A DNA stretch of 8,897 nt. Origin: Rhizobium sp. LCM 4573. Its GTDB lineage: Bacteria > Pseudomonadota > Alphaproteobacteria > Rhizobiales > Rhizobiaceae. Positions 1 through 4,968 of this stretch are shown one piece after another; the first letter of the stretch is position 1; the number at the start of each line of letters is the position of its first letter. Location: positions 376,542-385,438 of the forward strand of contig NZ_MDDW01000028.1 of NCBI RefSeq assembly GCF_001854865.1, read 5' to 3'. The notes under the pieces are model-generated. The model was given only the letters and a program-made list of their open reading frames with translations, was not told the DNA's origin and made no database searches. The position numbers were made by a program, and so were the translations under genes.

Positions 1-25
1 CTTCGAAAAGCTCGTTGCGTTTCAT
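1..25 (-). CDS. Start of a divergent gene, partial (runs off left edge)
   Basis: Read on the minus strand, an ATG at 25-23 opens a frame that begins MKRNELFE and runs off the window edge. An AGAGG Shine-Dalgarno-like sequence lies on the minus strand 8 nt before this ATG, the normal spacing, and the gene would be divergent from the GntR-type repressor at 198. FCD-type repressors often control a divergently oriented neighbour, so this gene may be a regulatory target. Eight codons are too few to name a family, and no function is proposed. Confidence 0.5.
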
Positions 26-197
26 GGGGTATACCTCTGCGGCAGGCTTTAAGCGCCAAGCTTGCCGGAGGCAATTCAATTGGGCTGATGGAACGATCGA
101 TTCCGCTGAACCATCGTTGCTACGGCATCAGGATCGACGTTTAGATCGGAGCGTTTGGAAGCTTGACTCGGCCCAAAGAGGGATATACTTTGGATCC
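26..197. promoter_or_regulatory. Divergent intergenic region before the repressor gene
   Basis: About 170 bp separate the leftward partial gene from the repressor. I see no gene here. The frame of the repressor stays open back to position 15, but that upstream stretch reads as non-coding: it has no family similarity and GntR proteins begin almost directly with the winged helix. An 8-bp palindrome GGTATACC (28-35) overlaps the ribosome-binding region of the leftward gene. A CAATTCAATTG symmetric element lies at about 72-82. The strongest promoter-like pair is close to the repressor start and is listed separately. Confidence 0.5.
163..189 (+). promoter_or_regulatory. Possible repressor promoter (TTGACT / TATACT)
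   Basis: TTGACT at 163-168 and TATACT at 184-189 resemble sigma-70 type -35 and -10 boxes. The 15-nt spacer is shorter than the usual 16-18 nt, which lowers confidence. If used, transcription would start only a few bases before the ATG at 198, giving a nearly leaderless mRNA. It would also place the 24-bp palindrome over the -10 box and start site, an ideal position for repression. Confidence 0.35.
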
Positions 198-210
198 ATG
201 GATCCAAAGT
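187..210. promoter_or_regulatory. Perfect 24-bp palindrome, probable GntR/FCD operator
   Basis: Positions 187-198 read ACTTTGGATCCA and 199-210 are their exact reverse complement, so the dyad is perfect over 24 bp with no spacer. It covers the end of the putative -10 box and the first codons (ATG 198-200) of the repressor. FCD-type GntR regulators are known to bind short palindromes and to autoregulate, so this is the expected operator. It can also be read as two overlapping TTGGATCCAT-type units in mirror orientation. Binding is inferred from symmetry and position only. Confidence 0.7.
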
Positions 211-830
211 CGATTTTCAGTGAGTTGCAGGACGAGATTGAGTCGGGACAATTGGCGCCGGGCTCAGTTCTCAAGCAGGAAATGATCGCCGAGCGCTTCG
301 GTGTCAGTCGGCAGCCCGTCAGGCAGGCCTTGAACCGGCTACTCGGCACTGGCCTGGTCGTGCGCCGTCCGGATCGCAGTCTGGCGGTGGCGATGCTGTC
401 GGAACGGGAGGCGGCCGAACTTACCGGTCTTCGGGCTATTGTCGAAGTTGCCGCTCTGGAACAGTCGATGCCATCGCTCTCGCCTGCCATTTTACGGGCC
501 GCCGAGAAGCTTAATGATGAGCTGTTTGCGGAGTATGATCCGTTGCGGATTCTGGAGCTTGATCAGCGATTTCATCTAACGCTGTACAGCGGCTGCGAAA
601 ACACACGATTGCTTGAAACCATTACGGCACTCCGGCGGGAATCCCGACGATCGATTATTCATCAAAAGCGCGGCGCTCAGGCACGTACCGATTTTTTCGA
701 GGAGCATGCTGCGATCGTCGCTGCTTGTGCACGGCAGGATTTCCCCGCCGCGGCAGAGCATCTTCGCCGCCACCTCACGCAAACGACCGCAAGACTTCTT
801 TCTATGCCCACAAAGGATGATGCATCATGA
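198..830 (+). CDS. GntR-family transcriptional regulator, FCD subfamily
   Basis: A 210-residue DNA-binding regulator. Residues 5-65 form the GntR winged helix-turn-helix, with the recognition segment AERFGVSRQPVRQALNRL at 31-48. Residues about 70-200 form an all-helical FCD ligand-binding domain. D122, H126, H170 and H192 match the Asp-His-His-His set that binds metal in many FCD proteins, so a metal-assisted carboxylate effector is plausible, but the ligand is unknown. I chose ATG 198 because the winged helix begins right after it and 210 residues is normal for the family; the frame is open further upstream but looks non-coding. The only SD-like sequence (AGAGGG, 177-182) is 15 nt away, so initiation may be leaderless. 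The stop overlaps the next ATG (ATGA), so the two genes should be cotranslated. Base composition is less GC-rich than in the genes after 1313. Confidence 0.9.
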   Translation: MDPKSIFSELQDEIESGQLAPGSVLKQEMIAERFGVSRQPVRQALNRLLGTGLVVRRPDRSLAVAMLSEREAAELTGLRAIVEVAALEQSMPSLSPAILRAAEKLNDELFAEYDPLRILELDQRFHLTLYSGCENTRLLETITALRRESRRSIIHQKRGAQARTDFFEEHAAIVAACARQDFPAAAEHLRRHLTQTTARLLSMPTKDDAS

Positions 831-1276
831 AGATGACCGTCGAGGTACATTGGGAGCGCGAAGGCGCGGTATTCACTGACAAGCGTTACAGTCGCGCCCA
901 TGTTTGGCGCTTTGACGGCGGTCACGTGGTGCCGGCTTCGGCTTCGCCGCATATCGTTCCGCTCCCTTATTCTGTGGAGGCCAACGTCGATCCGGAGGAG
1001 GCATACATCGCAGCGATTTCCAGTTGCCACATGTTGACTTTTCTTTCGCTCGCGGCTCCCAGGGGGATCGTCATCGAAAGCTATACCGACAAGGCGGTTG
1101 GCATCATGGAGAAGGTCGGCGGAAAACTTGTCGTCAGCCGTGTTGATCTCAATCCGGCCATCGTCTACGCCGGGGAGCAGCCTACCGCCGCAATGCAAGC
1201 CGAGTTGCACCACTCGGCGCATGAACAGTGTTTTATAGCCAATTCGGTCAAGACGGAAATCTGGGTGGCCGCTTGA
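827..1276 (+). CDS. OsmC/Ohr-family protein (peroxide-reductase-like)
   Basis: A 149-residue protein of the OsmC/Ohr superfamily. Family members are cytosolic dimers that reduce organic hydroperoxides with two cysteines. Here C67 lies in the typical segment AISSCHMLTFLSLA (63-76) at the start of the long central helix, and C135 in HEQCFIANSV is placed like the second cysteine. The length fits the family. The N-terminal half is less canonical, and the R/E residues that assist catalysis in Ohr cannot be assigned by eye. The peroxidase role is therefore family-based inference, and the substrate is unknown. The ATG at 827 overlaps the repressor stop by 4 bp and has AAAGGA 9 nt upstream inside the repressor gene. 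The gene ends 36 bp before the convergent nicotinamidase gene. Co-expression with an FCD repressor suggests induction by a small acid metabolite rather than by an OhrR-type peroxide sensor. Confidence 0.85.
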   Translation: MKMTVEVHWEREGAVFTDKRYSRAHVWRFDGGHVVPASASPHIVPLPYSVEANVDPEEAYIAAISSCHMLTFLSLAAPRGIVIESYTDKAVGIMEKVGGKLVVSRVDLNPAIVYAGEQPTAAMQAELHHSAHEQCFIANSVKTEIWVAA

Positions 1277-1312
1277 TTGCCTGCGCCCACCGGTGCCTAC
1301 TCCGCTCTATCG
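1277..1312. other. Short convergent gap
   Basis: A 36-bp gap separates the stops of the OsmC gene and the convergent nicotinamidase gene. It contains only a small CACCGGTG palindrome and no hairpin with a T-run. I cannot point to a terminator for either gene. Confidence 0.5.
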
Positions 1313-1939
1313 TCAGGCCCGCAGGATATCCCGGCTCGAAATGATGCCGACGCCCTTGGCTTCCATCTCGGCGATTGCCTGCTTCACGCCCTTCGGATCG
1401 ATGCCCCGGCTCGCGTCCTTGATGAATCGCACCTTCACGTCCGGCAGCATTTCCAGCGCGTCGAGCGCCGAAAACTTCACGCAGTAGTCGGTGGCGAGCC
1501 CGCAGAGATCGAGTTCTGTCACCTGCTGGGCCCTGAGATAATTGGCGAGCCCGGTCACCGCCGCCTGGTCGTTGTCGCGGAAGGCGGAATAGCTGTCGAT
1601 CGCCGGGTTTTCGCCCTTCTGCTGGATGAAGTCGATGGCGTCCGTGTTGAGATCGGGATGGAATTCCGCATCCGCCGTTTCCTGCACGCAGTGGTCGGGC
1701 CACATCATCTGCGGCTGTCCGGAAAGCTCGCCCATCTCGAACGGTTTCTTGCCCGGATGGCGGGAGGCGAAGCTGCCGTGGTTCTCCGGGTGCCAGTCCT
1801 GCGAAGCGACGATCAGGTCGTAGCCGCCGTCCTCGATCAGCCGGTTCACGATCGGTATGATCTTGTCGCCTTCGGGCACGGGAAGGTTGCCGCCGGGGCA
1901 GAAACCGTTCTGAATGTCGATCAGGAGCAGGGCTTTCAT
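1313..1939 (-). CDS. pncA: Nicotinamidase (nicotinamide deamidase)
   Basis: A 208-residue cytosolic enzyme that hydrolyses nicotinamide to nicotinate and ammonia, feeding NAD salvage through the Preiss-Handler route. It resembles E. coli PncA along its whole length. The catalytic triad is visible as D8 (LLLIDIQNGF), K108 (QKGENP) and C153 (ATDYCVKF). The metal-site residues are D48 and H50 (SQDWHPENHGSF), with H83 in WPDHC. This family also hydrolyses pyrazinamide. I chose the ATG at 1939, where MKALLLIDIQ begins and a strong GGAGGAA lies 5 nt upstream (1945-1951); the 14 extra in-frame upstream codons have no family match. It is divergent from the sulfur permease and convergent with the OsmC gene, so it is probably a single-gene unit. 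Confidence 0.95.
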   Translation of the reverse strand: MKALLLIDIQNGFCPGGNLPVPEGDKIIPIVNRLIEDGGYDLIVASQDWHPENHGSFASRHPGKKPFEMGELSGQPQMMWPDHCVQETADAEFHPDLNTDAIDFIQQKGENPAIDSYSAFRDNDQAAVTGLANYLRAQQVTELDLCGLATDYCVKFSALDALEMLPDVKVRFIKDASRGIDPKGVKQAIAEMEAKGVGIISSRDILRA

Positions 1940-1944
1940 CGCGC

Positions 1945-1951
1945 TTCCTCC
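1945..1951 (-). promoter_or_regulatory. Ribosome-binding site deciding the pncA start
   Basis: The minus strand reads GGAGGAA, 5 nt before the ATG at 1939. This near-consensus SD fixes the start after the longer open frame and agrees with the conserved PncA N-terminus. Confidence 0.85.
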
Positions 1952-1971
1952 AAATTCCCTTGCTGGCGCGT

Positions 1972-2000
1972 AAGATGACAAGCCATGCGCCGAGGATCAA
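1972..2000 (-). promoter_or_regulatory. Possible pncA promoter
   Basis: On the minus strand TTGATC (2000-1995) and CATCTT (1977-1972) are separated by 17 nt, a sigma-70-like arrangement. It would start transcription at about 1965 and give a leader of roughly 25 nt. The -10 match is weak, so this is tentative. Confidence 0.3.
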
Positions 2001-2072
2001 GCACCAATCGAGGGTGGTTCCCGAGATGGGAGGAAGCTTTTTAGGCGTGGGCGGCGAAGACGGAAAGACGAA

Positions 2073-2114
2073 TCCGCCTGCTTGGCGGAGGTTGAAACCT
2101 CGTTCCTCGCGAGG
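2073..2114. repeat. Two small inverted repeats in the divergent pncA / permease region
   Basis: TCCGCC (2073-2078) pairs with GGCGGA (2084-2089) around a 5-nt loop. CCTCGCGAGG (2105-2114) is a perfect 10-bp palindrome. Neither is followed by a T-run. Both lie upstream of the permease between two divergent genes, where regulators could bind. They are short enough to arise by chance in GC-rich DNA. Confidence 0.4.
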
Positions 2115-2137
2115 CCTGGGCGTGGCCGTTATACACA

Positions 2138-2152
2138 CTCCAAAGATTGGAG
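2138..2152 (+). promoter_or_regulatory. Dyad covering the permease Shine-Dalgarno
   Basis: CTCCAA (2138-2143), AGA, then TTGGAG (2147-2152) form a perfect 6-bp dyad with a 3-nt loop. The right arm holds the GGAG Shine-Dalgarno (2149-2152), 7 nt before the ATG at 2160, and the left arm is complementary to it. In RNA this would mask the ribosome-binding site. As DNA it could be an operator: a TTATAC -10-like box at 2129-2134 would place the transcription start at about 2141, inside the left arm, and no good -35 is visible. Confidence 0.5.
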
Positions 2153-2159
2153 TTTCATC

Positions 2160-3383
2160 ATGTCCGTTTCGTCATCCATAGAGCCGCGCGCCGCCGGCCT
2201 GCCTCCGCTCGGCGTCCCCGGACTTGCCGCGCTCGCGGCGCTCGTTGCCGGCACCCTGTTGCTCGGGCTCTATTACGGCCCGGTTCAAGGCGTGCTGTTC
2301 CTGATCGGCGGCGCGCTCGGCATTTCGCTTTATCATGCCGCCTTCGGCTTCACCTCCGCCTGGCGCGTCTTCATCGCCGAGGGCAGGGGGCGCGGGCTCC
2401 GGGTGCAGATGATCCTGCTCGCGATCGCCGTCATCCTCTTCTTCCCGGCGCTTGCCAATGGCGTGCTCTTTGGCAATGAGGTGCGTGGCTCGGTGTCTCC
2501 CGCCGGTCTCGGCGTCATTGTCGGCGCCTTCATGTTCGGCGTCGGCATGCAGCTTGGCGGCGGCTGCGCCTCCGGCACGCTGTTTACCGCCGGCGGCGGC
2601 AATGCCCGCATGCTGGTGACGCTCTTCTTCTTCATCGTCGGCTCCGTTCTCGCCACCATCCATTTCGACTGGTGGATCAGCCTGCCGTCGCTGCCGCCGA
2701 CCTCGCTCGTCACCAGCTTCGGCGCGGCGGGCGGCATCGCCGTCTCGCTCCTGATCTTCGCGGCGATCGCGGCTGTGACGGTATGGGTCGAAAAGATCCG
2801 CCACGGCACGCTCGAAAAGGAACCTGCATCGCCGCGCGAAGGCTTTGCGCGCTTCCTGCGCGGTCCCTGGCCGCTGGTCCTCGGCGCCGTCGCGCTGGCG
2901 CTCCTCAACTTTGCTACGCTCGCGCTCGCCGGCCGGCCCTGGGGCATCACCTCGGCATTCGCGCTCTGGGGCGCGAAGGGCGCGCAGGCGATCGGCATCG
3001 ACCCCACCGCCTGGGCCTATTGGCAGACGCCCGCCAATGCCAAGGCGCTCGCGGGCAGCGTCTTTGCGGATATCACGTCGGTCATGGATTTCGGCATCGT
3101 TGCCGGCGCCATGCTCGCCGCCGCACTCGCGGGTCGCTTCGCGCCGAGCCTCGATATCCCGCTGCGCTCGATCCTCGCCGCCGTGGTCGGAGGACTTCTG
3201 TTGGGCTACGGCGCGCGCATCGCCTATGGCTGCAATATCGGAGCCTATTTCTCCGGCATCGCTTCAGGCAGCCTGCATGGCTATCTCTGGGCGGTCGCCG
3301 CCTTCGCCGGCAATGTGCTCGGCGTCAAGCTCCGCCCCTGGTTCTTCATGGAGCGCGCCGCCATCCGCAGGATCGACGGCTGA
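2160..3383 (+). CDS. YeeE/YedE-family membrane permease (thiosulfate/sulfur-compound uptake)
   Basis: A 407-residue polytopic inner-membrane protein of the YeeE/YedE (TsuA) family. These proteins move thiosulfate or related sulfur species into the cytoplasm through conserved membrane cysteines. Two half-repeats are visible, each with its signature: GVGMQLGGGCASGTLF (127-142) with C136, and YGARIAYGCNIGAYFSG (350-366) with C358. About nine to ten hydrophobic segments are apparent, starting near 20-38. The region 207-234, rich in charged residues, looks like a cytoplasmic loop between the halves. These are the only two cysteines; TsuA uses a third. The start at 2160 is set by GGAG 7 nt upstream; the frame is open upstream to 2082 but with only a TTG and no family match. 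No TusA-like partner or sulfur-oxidation gene lies nearby, so the exact substrate is inferred. Confidence 0.9.
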   Translation: MSVSSSIEPRAAGLPPLGVPGLAALAALVAGTLLLGLYYGPVQGVLFLIGGALGISLYHAAFGFTSAWRVFIAEGRGRGLRVQMILLAIAVILFFPALANGVLFGNEVRGSVSPAGLGVIVGAFMFGVGMQLGGGCASGTLFTAGGGNARMLVTLFFFIVGSVLATIHFDWWISLPSLPPTSLVTSFGAAGGIAVSLLIFAAIAAVTVWVEKIRHGTLEKEPASPREGFARFLRGPWPLVLGAVALALLNFATLALAGRPWGITSAFALWGAKGAQAIGIDPTAWAYWQTPANAKALAGSVFADITSVMDFGIVAGAMLAAALAGRFAPSLDIPLRSILAAVVGGLLLGYGARIAYGCNIGAYFSGIASGSLHGYLWAVAAFAGNVLGVKLRPWFFMERAAIRRIDG

Positions 3384-3394
3384 GCCGTCGATCC
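3370..3394 (+). terminator. Hairpin with the permease stop codon as its loop
   Basis: GGATCGACGGC (3370-3380) and GCCGTCGATCC (3384-3394) are exact reverse complements, giving an 11-bp perfect stem. The 3-nt loop is the permease stop codon TGA (3381-3383). The stem is GC-rich and is followed by ATTCGCC, not by a T-run, so it is not a classical intrinsic terminator. It could stabilise the 3' end, assist Rho-dependent termination or pause the ribosome. Confidence 0.55.
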
Positions 3395-3687
3395 ATTCGC
3401 CCCGGTTCCCGCCTCCCGAAAGCAGCGCCGACACGTCCCTGCCGCATTTTCGCTAAATTTTGGGCGACTTGCGTCTGTATTCGCGATTCCGAAAATATTG
3501 ACAGGGCGGCGTATCACATCGGGGCGGTGTAAACACATTGGTTACCATACTCGTTCATTCTCATGCGTATTCGCCTGTTCCCCGCCGTTCGCGGGGCCGC
3601 TCGAAAAGCGGTGGGCATCGGTGTGAGTGACGGTACGGGTAACGGGTGATGGTGCGTTCGATCCAGGTTTCCAAGAGTGGCGGACAT
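3395..3687 (+). promoter_or_regulatory. Noncoding leader before the DUF2778 gene
   Basis: About 290 bp without a convincing gene. A TTGACA hexamer sits at 3498-3503 but has no good -10 at the right distance. TGGTTACCA at 3539-3547 is a small palindrome. Two abutting hairpins lie at 3580-3611 and are listed separately. GGTAACGGGT occurs at 3638-3647 and again at 3693-3702. The promoter of the next gene must lie here, but I cannot place it with confidence. Confidence 0.5.
3580..3611 (+). repeat. Two abutting hairpins in the DUF2778 gene leader
   Basis: CCCCGC (3580-3585) pairs with GCGGGG (3591-3596) around loop CGTTC. Directly next to it, CCGCT (3597-3601) pairs with AGCGG (3607-3611) around loop CGAAA. 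Both have 5-nt loops and there is no base between them. They lie about 75-110 nt before the likely start codon. The second is not followed by a T-run, so they look more like leader structure than a terminator. Confidence 0.5.
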
Positions 3688-4962
3688 ATGCAGGTAACGG
3701 GTCCGCGCCGAAAGAAACCCCGCCGCTCGCTTCTGGCGAACATGGCCATCGGGACCGGCCTCGTCGTCGCGACGCTGATGACGGCAAGCGTCGTGACGCT
3801 CGCCATGTCGGTCAAGGGTGCTTCCAACGTCGGCTTCGAAACCGCTCTGGTGCGGCCGCTCGCGACTCCAATCACGACCCCGGATCGGCATCTCGATGTT
3901 TCCAAGTTCTCAAGGCTGGAAAACCGCTTTGCCGCGGCACCCAAGGCAGCCCGTCTTGAAGGCGCCGAACTTGCCGCGCTGAATGCGCGCCGCCCGGAGA
4001 CCGCCGTCGTCAGGCAGAACCTGGAAATGGCCTTTGCGCGCGCCGCCCATGAGGAAAAATTCGCCGAGCTTGCGGCAAGCCGGCCGGAAGCAAAGGCCAT
4101 CAAGGCGGCGCTCGCTCCCGCCATGGCAAGCCTCGTCATGGTTGCGCCCCGCGGGGCATCGGCGCCCGATCTGGTTCAGGACGCAGCGCCGCCGGTAAGC
4201 GTCGCCGAACTCCAGAACATGCCGCCGGTCGAGATGGCGGCTCTGGAGGAAACGCCTGCGATTGTCGAGGAACCCGCTCCCGCGCCCGCCGACACCAGCG
4301 GTCTGCCGATGGCCGGCCCGCTGCCCGACAAGCGCCCGGCAGCCGCTCCGAAGCCTGCGACCGCCAACGCGCTGGCTGCGATCGACGAGGTCGCTCCGCA
4401 GAAGCCCCGCAAGGCGGAAAAGGACAAGGACGACGCGCCGACCGCGCTCGCCTTCGCAAAGCCGAACAATCCGATGCGCGAGGAGCCGGTAGCTCCGGCT
4501 CCCAAATGGCCGGGCATCGGCAGCAAGGTCGCCATCTACGACATCACCAACGGCGTCGTTCACATGCCGAACGGCACCAAGCTCGAGGCGCATTCGGGCA
4601 TCGGCAAGATGCGCGACAATCCGAAATACACGCATGTGAAGATGAAGGGGCCGACGCCCCCCGGCACCTACAAGCTGTCGATGCGCGAAAAGCCCTTCCA
4701 TGGCGTCGCCGCCATCCGTCTGACCTCAGTGGACGGCAAGCATCCGCAGGGCCGCACCGGCCTCCTGGCGCACACCTATCTCCTGCGCTCCAATCCCGGC
4801 GATTCGCACGGCTGCGTCGCGTTCAAGAACTATGACAAGTTCCTGGCGGCTTTCCGCCGCGGCGAGGTCACCCATATGGTCATCGTGCCGGAACATGACG
4901 GCCGCCGCCCCGGCAGGAGCAACAACATCCTGGTCAACCTCTTCGGCGGCCGGGATACCTGA
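3688..4962 (+). CDS. Membrane-anchored periplasmic DUF2778 (Tlde1-domain) L,D-transpeptidase-like protein
   Basis: A 424-residue envelope protein. Order: a basic cytoplasmic start (GPRRKKPRRS), one membrane helix at about 18-42, a periplasmic Ala/Pro-rich linker to about 265, then a DUF2778 domain at about 275-400. The domain shows H362 in LLAHTYLL and C376 in SHGCVAFKNYDKF, matching the His...S-x-G-C catalytic pattern of L,D-transpeptidase-like folds. The same domain family occurs in Tlde1 type VI effectors, which act on peptidoglycan stem peptides. With an N-terminal anchor and no type VI or immunity genes nearby, a self-directed cell-wall role is more likely. The start is uncertain: ATG 3649 and GTG 3646 are in frame, giving up to 14 more residues, and neither has a clear SD. 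I prefer 3688 because AAGAG lies 10 nt upstream and the basic segment follows directly. The gene ends 6 bp from the convergent amidohydrolase gene. Confidence 0.82.
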   Translation: MQVTGPRRKKPRRSLLANMAIGTGLVVATLMTASVVTLAMSVKGASNVGFETALVRPLATPITTPDRHLDVSKFSRLENRFAAAPKAARLEGAELAALNARRPETAVVRQNLEMAFARAAHEEKFAELAASRPEAKAIKAALAPAMASLVMVAPRGASAPDLVQDAAPPVSVAELQNMPPVEMAALEETPAIVEEPAPAPADTSGLPMAGPLPDKRPAAAPKPATANALAAIDEVAPQKPRKAEKDKDDAPTALAFAKPNNPMREEPVAPAPKWPGIGSKVAIYDITNGVVHMPNGTKLEAHSGIGKMRDNPKYTHVKMKGPTPPGTYKLSMREKPFHGVAAIRLTSVDGKHPQGRTGLLAHTYLLRSNPGDSHGCVAFKNYDKFLAAFRRGEVTHMVIVPEHDGRRPGRSNNILVNLFGGRDT

Positions 4963-4968
4963 CGCCGA

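Noticed and set aside
15..197. N-terminal extension of the repressor by 61 residues
   Set aside because: The frame is open, but the translation is not like any GntR N-terminus, and it would place the promoter-like boxes and the operator deep inside the gene.
187..210. The palindrome as a cloning linker (it contains BamHI and NcoI sites)
   Set aside because: Such sites follow automatically from the symmetry. The sequence continues smoothly into the repressor frame, and the position over the start codon suits an operator.
1277..1978. A 233-codon open frame on the plus strand opposite pncA
   Set aside because: It lies antisense to a nicotinamidase with complete catalytic residues and a strong SD. 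It reads as an Arg/His-rich shadow typical of GC-rich DNA and has no family features.
2172..3007. Long minus-strand open frames opposite the sulfur permease
   Set aside because: They are highly charged or Ala/Ser/Pro-rich translations of the complementary strand of a clear membrane protein, without an SD or recognisable domain.
3498..3503. TTGACA as the -35 box of the DUF2778 gene
   Set aside because: No acceptable -10 hexamer lies 15-19 bp downstream; that stretch is GC-rich.
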